From the NCBI GenBank assembly GCA_025360715.1, contig JANYBS010000198.1, positions 1-52,846 on the forward strand: a DNA stretch of 52,846 nucleotides, given 5' to 3'. This document shows positions 47,701 to 52,846 of this stretch, in pieces. A model generated the notes under the pieces. That model searched no databases. It was not told where the DNA came from and saw only the letters and a list, made by a program, of their open reading frames with translations. Made by a program: the position numbers and the translations under genes. Source of the DNA: Candidatus Eiseniibacteriota bacterium (lineage in GTDB: Bacteria; Eisenbacteria; RBG-16-71-46). The first letter of the stretch is position 1, and each line of letters begins with the position of its first letter.

Positions 47701-47929
47701 GAAGGACGAGAACCGCGAGGTGCGCGACGGCGAGATCCAGACCGCTTGCGCGCAGTCTTGCCCGACCCAGGCCATCACGTTCGGTGACCTCGCCGATGTG
47801 AACAGCAAGGTGCACGAGAAGAGCTTTGGCGAACGCAAGTACTGGGTGCTCGAGGAGCTCAACACCAAGCCTGGCGTCACGTACCTGCAGAAGATCCAGC
47901 GTGATCAGACGAGCGAGGCCCACGCGTGA
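44777..47929 (+). CDS. actB: Alternative complex III subunit B, molybdopterin-like/iron-sulfur fusion
   Basis: This 1050-residue protein has a Tat-type N-terminus (FSRRDFLKLVGLGVAGAAAG, possibly lipidated at C27). A molybdopterin-oxidoreductase-like domain (about 40-740) keeps an N-terminal Cys set (CRECPAGC...GLCARGH). A C-terminal ferredoxin-like domain (about 800-1000) has several Fe-S Cys clusters (ACTGCAACVVAC, MCQHCGDAPC, RYCSNNC, CTMCIQ). In described complexes this domain has lost molybdenum and carries only Fe-S clusters. The start has AGGA upstream. It overlaps actC by four bases (GTGA). Confidence 0.94.
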   Translation: MSDSVVFSRRDFLKLVGLGVAGAAAGCAKPPADKLLPYVIAPEDILPGVPYMYASTCRECPAGCGILVKSREGRAIKIEGNPNQPIGSGGLCARGHASLQGLYDPDRIKSPMIKSGTAWKAVTWDEALATLGAKLGAAKGKTLLLTGLETGAMAKLAGEFASVYGKHLMWEPFGYEAVRAANAKTFGIGEVPRYDIGAANGVISFGADFLETFGSPVAQQRGYAALRAKRSDNAGWFVAVEPRLSLTGANADEWVAIKPGGEMALALGMANVLLQANPAAGGADRGALLSAVAAFTPEAVQAQTDVKPEDLKKLALRFAQGPTVAIAGGISTQGAGATALVAAVNLLNHAAGNIGKTVLFDRPLNLDGLATFAEFTQAVKAMNAGQYEVAIVHGANPAYSSPKWATFSEAFAKVPFKVSLATTLDETAELCDMLLPSSHAIESFGDAQPSRGIYALQQPAMQKLPMFDSRPAGGTLIAAAKAAGAGAAWPAEWYDYLTATWAPLHARFGNGRDFEKFWQESLQAGGVWEDVASPAVRWNGTPAFAPLAPQGAGEFALILTPSHHFYDGRGANKPWLQEVPDMVSKTVWGSWAEVHPETAAKLGVKNGDAITIKTDESSVDVPVYVYAGIRKDAVSIALGQGHTSYGRYAAGRGVNALALVPQGMDTVAGALAYQGNNARLTRGSKAMELFLQQAEKDQHGRNIAQVIPVAALLAGGKAEGEKHIAAGKPGEKDYPGHYPAGDGVEVQDPSQTKLGKHTEPLARPDGYQTPAHAITAFVPELGVRHPKSNPIDVGSYKNAKHRWAMAIDLNACTGCAACVVACYSENNIPVVGPDLIRRGREMAWIRIDRFEEKLGGAAPAGLQANDVRFVPMMCQHCGDAPCEMVCPVYATYHNPEGLNAQVYNRCVGTRYCSNNCPYKVRAFNWFDYSAPEKTTFAFPEPLNWQLNPDVTVRSKGVMEKCTMCIQRILEGKGNAKDENREVRDGEIQTACAQSCPTQAITFGDLADVNSKVHEKSFGERKYWVLEELNTKPGVTYLQKIQRDQTSEAHA

Positions 47930-49296
47930 GCACGACGCTCAAGAACATCGCCGTCGATGGCGTGAACGACGTTTCTTATCGTGAGGTCACGCAGAAGTCG
48001 ATCAACGATGACGTGATGAGCATGATCAGCCTGCCGGGCAAGGTCTGGTGGGCGCTGTTCCTCTTCGATCTGCTGGTGCTTGGCTGTGCGCTTGCCGGGG
48101 TCCGCAACCTGATCGTGCATGGCTGGGGCGTGTCGGGCTTCACGCGTCCGGTCATGTGGGCCGTCGATATCACGAACTTCGTCTTCTGGGTCGGTATCGC
48201 GCACTGCGGCACGCTGGTGTCGGCCGTGCTCTTCCTGTTCCGCTCGCACTTCCGCCGCGCGGTCTACCGGCTCGCCGAGGCCATGACGGTCTTCGGTGTG
48301 CTCACGGCCGCGATGTTCCCGGCCATCCACACCGGCCGCCCGTGGTTCGACTACTGGCTGTTCCCGTACCCGAACCAGCGCCAGCTCTGGACGAACATCC
48401 GCTCGCCGCTCGAGTGGGACGTGTTCGCTGTGAATACCTACCTGACCGTGTCGAGCATCTTCTTCCTGGTCGGCTTGATCCCCGACGTCGCCGCGTGCCG
48501 CGATCGCGCGAAGCACCCTGTGATGAAGCTCCTCTACACGGTGATCTCGTTCGGCTGGACCGGCGCGAACTACCAGTGGAAGCACTTCTACGGCGCGTAT
48601 CTCTTCTTCGCCGCGCTCGCGACGCCGCTCGTGTTCTCCGTGCATAGCGTCGTCTCGTGGGACTTCGCGATGGCGCAGACGCCGGGCTGGCACAGCACGC
48701 TGTTCGCCCCGTACTTCGTGGCGGGCGCCATCTTCTCGGGCGTCGGCATGGTGATCTTCCTGCTCGTGATCGTGCGCAAGGCTTACAACATGCAGCACAT
48801 CGTCACGATCGATCACATGGAGAAGCTCGCCAAGCTGGTCATGCTCACGTCGTGCATGGTCGGCTATTCGTACCTGACCGAGTTCTTCATGGCGTGGTAC
48901 GGCCCGAACAAGGCCGAGCGCGACCTGTTCTTGTTCCGCGCCTTCGGGCACTACTGGTGGGCGTTCTGGATCATGTTCAGCTGCAACGTGATCTTCCCGC
49001 TGCTGCTTTGGATCAAGAGCTTCCGCCGCAACATGACCGCGCTGCTCATCCTGTCGATTTTCATCAACATCGGCATGTGGTTCGAGCGCTTCGTGATCAT
49101 CGTCACGTCGCTCACGCGGTCGTTCAATCCGGCCAACTGGTTCTACTACCGCATCTCGCTGACCGAGATCCTGTTGATCGTCGGCTCGTTCTCCTGGTTC
49201 TTCATGTTCTTCCTGGTCTTCCTGCGCGTGCTGCCCAGCTTCTCGATCGCGGAGATCAAAGAGACATTGCCGATGCCGAAGCGGAGGCACGGATGA
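47926..49296 (+). CDS. actC: Alternative complex III subunit C, NrfD-type membrane protein
   Basis: This 456-residue integral membrane protein of the NrfD/PsrC family has about ten helices and provides the main quinol-oxidising site next to ActB. Family-typical segments include LVLGCALAGVRNLIVHGWG and FPYPNQRQLWTNIRSPLEWD, followed by a run of tight helices. It starts with GTG 47926-47928, overlapping the actB stop (GTGA), and its own stop overlaps actD (ATGA). Confidence 0.93.
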   Translation: MSTTLKNIAVDGVNDVSYREVTQKSINDDVMSMISLPGKVWWALFLFDLLVLGCALAGVRNLIVHGWGVSGFTRPVMWAVDITNFVFWVGIAHCGTLVSAVLFLFRSHFRRAVYRLAEAMTVFGVLTAAMFPAIHTGRPWFDYWLFPYPNQRQLWTNIRSPLEWDVFAVNTYLTVSSIFFLVGLIPDVAACRDRAKHPVMKLLYTVISFGWTGANYQWKHFYGAYLFFAALATPLVFSVHSVVSWDFAMAQTPGWHSTLFAPYFVAGAIFSGVGMVIFLLVIVRKAYNMQHIVTIDHMEKLAKLVMLTSCMVGYSYLTEFFMAWYGPNKAERDLFLFRAFGHYWWAFWIMFSCNVIFPLLLWIKSFRRNMTALLILSIFINIGMWFERFVIIVTSLTRSFNPANWFYYRISLTEILLIVGSFSWFFMFFLVFLRVLPSFSIAEIKETLPMPKRRHG

Positions 49297-49841
49297 TCGA
49301 CAAACTTCTGGACCCGATCCTGAATCCCAAGCCGCCCAAGTTCAACGGCGTGATGGGGATCTACTACTACATCGACGACGCGGCCGATGCGGTGACCTCG
49401 CTGCGTCAGGCGGGGCACAAGAACCTGAACGTGTTCTCGCCGGTGCCGCACCACGAGATCGAGCATGCGTTGGAGCAAGGCCCGTCGCTGGTGCGCTGGG
49501 TCACGTTCGTGGGCGGCCTGCTGGGCGCGACGGGCGGTTTTGGCCTGTGCTATTACACGATCGCCTCGTGGCCGCTCGTGATCGGCGGCAAGGAGCTCTT
49601 CTCGGTGCCGCCCATGACCGTGATCGGTTACGAGTCGATGATCCTGATCGCCGGCCTCTCGAATCTGCTCGGCATGCTCGCGCTCGCGCGGCTGCCGCAG
49701 ACGAAGGCTGTGGCGCCGTACGACCCGCGCTTCCAGGAGGACCGCATCGGCATCTGGGTGCCGTGTGCTCCGGGCGCGACCGACCGCATTGCGCAGCTCA
49801 TGAAGGGCCATGGCGCCGAGGAGGTCCAGGTCCATGCTTAA
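49293..49841 (+). CDS. actD: Alternative complex III subunit D (DUF3341)
   Basis: This 182-residue protein has two membrane helices (about 70-90 and 108-128) and a DUF3341-type N-terminal domain (NGVMGIYYYIDDAADAVTSL). It stabilises the complex in the membrane. The ATG overlaps the actC stop (ATGA), and the C-terminus overlaps the start of actE by eight bases. The length agrees with known ActD. Confidence 0.9.
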   Translation: MIDKLLDPILNPKPPKFNGVMGIYYYIDDAADAVTSLRQAGHKNLNVFSPVPHHEIEHALEQGPSLVRWVTFVGGLLGATGGFGLCYYTIASWPLVIGGKELFSVPPMTVIGYESMILIAGLSNLLGMLALARLPQTKAVAPYDPRFQEDRIGIWVPCAPGATDRIAQLMKGHGAEEVQVHA

Positions 49842-50400
49842 GCCTGCGCTGCTGATTGGCCTGATCGCATTGTGGTCCGCGTCGTTCCAGAACGGCTGCA
49901 GCGACCTGAAGAAGTCGGTCACGCATCTGTCGTACTACCCGATCCGCGACATGCGCCAGACGATCGTCATCGACCCGCAGCGCACGGTGTTCCGCGGCCC
50001 GGACTCGCTTGCCGTGCCCAGCATGGGCCGCGACCGCTGGAACGAGACAATGGAAGGCGCGCCGTGGGACAAGGCGATGAAGGACATGAAGGACCCGTAT
50101 GTGAGTGATGTGGGCTCGATCGTGCGCGGCGACACGCTCTACCACCGGTTCTGCTGGACCTGCCACGGTATGAACATGAGCGGCATCGGCCCGGTCACCG
50201 ACAGCTACATGCCGGCGGCGAATCTGCTCGCCGAGAACGCGCGCAGCCAGCCGGATGGCTACCTGTATATGTACATGCGCCACGGTGGCGCCGTGATGCC
50301 CTCGTATGGCAACGCGTTGTCCTCGCGCGACGCGTGGGACGTCGTCCACTGGATCCGGGAGATGCAGAAGAAGACCCCCATGGGACAGAACCTGCAATGA
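49834..50400 (+). CDS. actE: Alternative complex III subunit E, monoheme cytochrome c
   Basis: This 188-residue periplasmic cytochrome has an N-terminal hydrophobic segment (residues 3-19), with C22 just after it, so it may be a lipoprotein. One heme site CWTCH is at 107-111, and a likely Met ligand is in GGAVMPSYG. It is the electron exit of the complex toward a soluble cytochrome or oxidase. ATG 49834 overlaps actD by eight bases; its stop overlaps actF (ATGA). Confidence 0.92.
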   Translation: MLKPALLIGLIALWSASFQNGCSDLKKSVTHLSYYPIRDMRQTIVIDPQRTVFRGPDSLAVPSMGRDRWNETMEGAPWDKAMKDMKDPYVSDVGSIVRGDTLYHRFCWTCHGMNMSGIGPVTDSYMPAANLLAENARSQPDGYLYMYMRHGGAVMPSYGNALSSRDAWDVVHWIREMQKKTPMGQNLQ

Positions 50401-51683
50401 GCCACGACACGGGCCGCAACGAGTCGAGCCGCTACGATTCCATCTTGAAGGACATCGCCAGCAAGATCCCGGGCACGCCCAGCGCGCAGAAGCGTCAGCT
50501 GTGGATCGTGTTCATGGTGATCGGGCTTGCCAGCTTCGCGTTCCTGCTCTTCACGAACCCGCTGCGCGCGTGGGGTTCGTGGACCATCAACACGCTCTAT
50601 TTCTTGGGCATCGCCATGGGCGGCGTGGTGCTCGCGTCCGCCATCCGGCTGGCCAATGGCCGCTGGGGCGGGCCGATCATGCGCATCGGCGAGTCGCTCA
50701 CGGCGTACCTGCCGTTCGGCATCGGGACGATGGCGGTTCTTTTGGGCGCCGGCATCTGGACGTACCTGCCGTGGGTGCACCATGTGAACCCGCGCCAGGC
50801 GCCGTTCCTGAACGTGCCGTTCCTGTATATTCGCACGCTCGGCGGGCTGTTCCTGTTCACGTGGCTGGCGAACAAGCTCGTGCGCGCATCGCTGCGAGCC
50901 GACCTGCACCTGCTCGCACCGCACATGAAGGGCGCGCTCAAGGCCGACTACGAGAAGCGCACTGCCGACTGGAAGGGTGACCAGGCCGAGAAGGACTGGT
51001 ACCGCCGCGAGACCGCGCATCTGGCGCCACAGATCGCGCTCACGTTCGTGATCTTCTTCACGGTCATGGGCTGGGACTTCATCATGGCACTCACGCCGAA
51101 CTGGGTGAGCGGCCTGTTCGGCTGGTGGATCTACGCCGGCGCGTTCCTGACCGCCGTGTGCATGACCGCCCTGCTGGCCACGCAGCTGCGCGCGCGCTAC
51201 CAGCTGGAGGCGTACATCACACCGGCCATGTTCTGGGATATCGGCAAGGTGATTTTCGCGTGGTGCATCTTCTGGGGCTACCTGTTCTGGTCGCAGTACC
51301 TGCCGATCTGGTATGCGAACATGCCCGAGGAGACATGGTGGGTGTTCCTGCGCTTCGAAGAGCCGTGGCGCGGCCTGGCGTTCACCGCATTCTCGCTGAT
51401 CTTCGTGATCCCTTTCCTGGGCATGCTCAACAAGACGAGCAAGACCAACCCCATGCTGCTCTCGATGTTCACGATCATCGTGATGGTCGGTATCTGGATC
51501 GAGCGCCACGTGCTGGTGATGCCGTCGCTCAACGCGAGCCAGGTGTGGGTGGGCTGGCAGGAGGTTGGTGTGACGCTGGGCTTCCTGGGCCTGTTCGGCT
51601 GGGCCGTACAGGGCTTCCTGGCCAAGTACCCCGTGGTGCGAGTCGTCGATGCTTTAGCCGCAGCGGATGGCGCCGGCCACTGA
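50397..51683 (+). CDS. actF: Alternative complex III subunit F, membrane protein
   Basis: This 428-residue integral membrane protein has about ten helices and is related to the NrfD/ActC fold. The known ActF pattern (DWYRRETAHLAPQIALTFV and WVFLRFEEPWRGLAFTAFSL) is seen. ATG 50397 overlaps the actE stop (ATGA). It ends the operon: a strong terminator and a tRNA gene follow, and no actG or cytochrome oxidase genes are in reach. Confidence 0.92.
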   Translation: MSHDTGRNESSRYDSILKDIASKIPGTPSAQKRQLWIVFMVIGLASFAFLLFTNPLRAWGSWTINTLYFLGIAMGGVVLASAIRLANGRWGGPIMRIGESLTAYLPFGIGTMAVLLGAGIWTYLPWVHHVNPRQAPFLNVPFLYIRTLGGLFLFTWLANKLVRASLRADLHLLAPHMKGALKADYEKRTADWKGDQAEKDWYRRETAHLAPQIALTFVIFFTVMGWDFIMALTPNWVSGLFGWWIYAGAFLTAVCMTALLATQLRARYQLEAYITPAMFWDIGKVIFAWCIFWGYLFWSQYLPIWYANMPEETWWVFLRFEEPWRGLAFTAFSLIFVIPFLGMLNKTSKTNPMLLSMFTIIVMVGIWIERHVLVMPSLNASQVWVGWQEVGVTLGFLGLFGWAVQGFLAKYPVVRVVDALAAADGAGH

Positions 51684-51706
51684 TATTCGCTGACGCGAAT
51701 CTCGAC

Positions 51707-51746
51707 GCCCGGGCCCTCCGATCAGGAGCGCCCGGGCTTCGTGTTT
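51707..51746 (+). terminator. Rho-independent terminator of the act operon
   Basis: GCCCGGGC (51707-51714) pairs with its copy at 51730-51737, and CTCC/GGAG close a 5-base loop after one C-C mismatch. TTCGTGTTT follows on the plus strand. It lies 24 bases past actF. Confidence 0.78.
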
Positions 51747-51808
51747 GCGGCGCGAGAGCAGCACCGGCGGCGCGCCGGGCACGAGGCGCGCCGCGCCATG
51801 AGACATGT

Positions 51809-51892
51809 GCCGGGATGGCGGAACTGGCAGACGCAGCGGACTTAAAATCCGCTGGGCTTCGGCCCATCCGGGTTCGACCCCCGGTCCCGGCA
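51809..51892 (+). tRNA. tRNA-Leu (anticodon UAA)
   Basis: The 84-base gene folds as a class II tRNA. Acceptor GCCGGGA pairs with TCCCGGC, and the discriminator A is followed by CC, with no complete CCA encoded. Anticodon stem GCGGA/TCCGC holds loop CTTAAAA with anticodon TAA. The variable arm is long (TGGGCTTCGGCCCA), and the T-loop is GGTTCGACCCC. It reads UUA and UUG leucine codons, which are rare in this high-GC genome. Confidence 0.95.
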
Positions 51893-52053
51893 CCTGTGGT
51901 TGCCTGCAGGCACGCCTTCGTCCGTGGGCTTCGCATGGATGAATTTCATCCGTTGTGCGCGCCCACGCCTGCTACTAGCCTGACATTCCCAGAGCATTGA
52001 CGCCCCAGGCCAGTGTTCATGTGCGTTCATCAGGCCCAGAAGGAGACCCCTGT

Positions 52054-52500
52054 ATGCGTCGCATCCTTCCATTGGTCGCAGCACTGTTCGTCGCCTGTCT
52101 TCTCACGTCGCTCAGCTTCGCTTCGGCGCCGCATGCGGCCGCTGCGAAAAAGCATCGCATCTTGATGCAGTGGACCGAGGTCGACACGGTCGGGCAGTGG
52201 GCCATGACCAAGCACGTCGGCAACCTGCTCGATGACCTGGGCCCCGAAAATGTGCAGCTCGAGGTGATCGCATACGGCAAGGCCACCTTTGCGGTCAGCG
52301 CATCACGCCCGCAGACGCTGCAGGCCCAGGCGATCGAGGACCTTTCCAAGCGCGGCGTGGTCTTCCATGTCTGCCACCACGCGATGGACTTGCTCGGCGT
52401 GAAGGATGCCGAGTTGCAGCCCTCGGTGACGCCAGTCAAGGGCGCCATGTGGTACATCACGAGCAAGTACGACGAAGGCTGGCAGATCCTCAGGCCATGA
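52054..52500 (+). CDS. Exported DsrE-family protein
   Basis: This 148-residue protein has a signal peptide (RRILPLVAALFVACLLTSLS) and a DsrE/DsrF-like domain with a conserved Cys C107 in FHVCHHAMDLLG. DsrE proteins carry or transfer persulfide sulfur. An exported version is less usual than a cytoplasmic one. ATG 52054 has AAGGAG about 9 bases upstream; the open frame reaches back to 51997. It overlaps the next cytochrome gene by four bases (ATGA), so the two are coupled and may handle periplasmic sulfur compounds. Confidence 0.88.
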   Translation: MRRILPLVAALFVACLLTSLSFASAPHAAAAKKHRILMQWTEVDTVGQWAMTKHVGNLLDDLGPENVQLEVIAYGKATFAVSASRPQTLQAQAIEDLSKRGVVFHVCHHAMDLLGVKDAELQPSVTPVKGAMWYITSKYDEGWQILRP

Positions 52501-52846
52501 TGCCGCTCTGGACTCGGGACGGCGCTCGCAGTGCGGGCGCCGTCTTCTTGATCGTCGCCGCGGCGGCCTGCGCGATCGGCGCGCTGGGAGTGCCCGACTT
52601 GCACGCCCAAGTCGCATTCCCGGTTCCCGCTGGCTACAGCGTGCCCGCCGACTCGACCATGCCGGTGGGCGCGATGGGTGTCTCGATCCGGCGCGGGCGC
52701 GAGATCGTCTTGCACGCGGCCGACTCGCTGCCGGGCCACGTGGGCAACAAACTCACCTGTACGAACTGCCACCGCGAAGCGGGCACGCTGGCTTCGTCGG
52801 GCCCTTGGGTCGGCTCGTTCGCAAGCTTTCCGCAGTACAACGCACG
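52497..52846 (+). CDS. TsdA-like cytochrome c, 5' fragment
   Basis: The first 116 residues are in the window; the gene runs off the right edge. A hydrophobic N-terminus (about 14-33) is followed by a conserved cytochrome c start: SIRRGREIVLHAADSLPG, then HVGNKLTCTNCH, with heme site CTNCH at 88-92, and PWVGSFASFPQY. The segment is like thiosulfate dehydrogenase TsdA and SoxA-related cytochromes. The ATG overlaps the DsrE stop (ATGA). Whether it is a thiosulfate dehydrogenase or another c-type cytochrome depends on the missing part. Confidence 0.8.
   Translation, partial: MMPLWTRDGARSAGAVFLIVAAAACAIGALGVPDLHAQVAFPVPAGYSVPADSTMPVGAMGVSIRRGREIVLHAADSLPGHVGNKLTCTNCHREAGTLASSGPWVGSFASFPQYNA

Noticed and set aside
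44423-47923. A 1166-codon open frame on the minus strand opposite actB
   Set aside because: It is antisense to a clearly real gene, has a His/Arg/Ala/Leu-rich composition typical of high-GC shadow frames, and has no ribosome site or recognisable motif.

Overview
The window is a high-GC, densely packed bacterial chromosome segment with no gene-free stretch longer than about 300 bases. It is probably from an uncultured lineage near the FCB group, such as Candidatus Eisenbacteria or a relative. The pointers are a secreted protein with a 'PNPARGET...YDVTGRR...LPPGVYLARL' C-terminal sorting-type domain, an alternative complex III operon, NDH-2, and many short lipoprotein or signal-peptide proteins. 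The taxonomic call is inference. No rRNA genes, phage genes or CRISPR arrays were seen.

Region 1 (1-11,600, minus strand) is a near-complete pyrimidine operon read right to left: pyrB-pyrC-carA-carB-[TPR lipoprotein]-pyrK-pyrD-pyrF. It is followed by the start of a PadR regulator gene that runs off the left edge. Most junctions are 1- or 4-base stop/start overlaps. pyrE is absent. The TPR lipoprotein sits inside the operon with no obvious link to nucleotide synthesis. The pyrB leader folds into a PyrR-type binding hairpin that would hide the pyrB Shine-Dalgarno. A second hairpin of the same type covers the Shine-Dalgarno of pyrR, which lies at 15.9-16.5 kb. Together they suggest translational feedback on pyrimidine synthesis.

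Region 2 (11,600-20,200) is mixed: a secreted sorting-domain protein, the MgtE magnesium channel, an Lrp/AsnC regulator with an EamA exporter, pyrR, an intact 1.2 kb insertion sequence with 28-base terminal inverted repeats, a diheme cytochrome c whose stop codon lies in the insertion-sequence end, a small HTH/AT-hook protein, and a family 2 glycosyltransferase.

Region 3 (20,250-30,600, plus strand) holds redox and central metabolism genes: NDH-2, soluble transhydrogenase overlapping an OsmC protein, fumarase C, and a threonine/serine dehydratase. A large hybrid histidine kinase follows, overlapping a stand-alone response regulator.

Region 4 (30,600-42,600) is mostly carbohydrate metabolism on the minus strand: a two-domain thioredoxin-like protein, transaldolase, 4-alpha-glucanotransferase, a GT-C-like membrane protein, transketolase and glucokinase. 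An exported alpha/beta hydrolase and a MoeB-rhodanese protein lie on the plus strand.

Region 5 (42,600-52,846, plus strand) is respiratory. An M48 lipoprotein peptidase precedes the six-gene actABCDEF operon for alternative complex III, which oxidises quinol and passes electrons to cytochrome c or an oxidase. A strong terminator, tRNA-Leu(UAA), an exported DsrE-family protein and the start of a TsdA-like cytochrome c follow. NDH-2, transhydrogenase, fumarase and complex III together describe an aerobic quinone-based respiratory chain.
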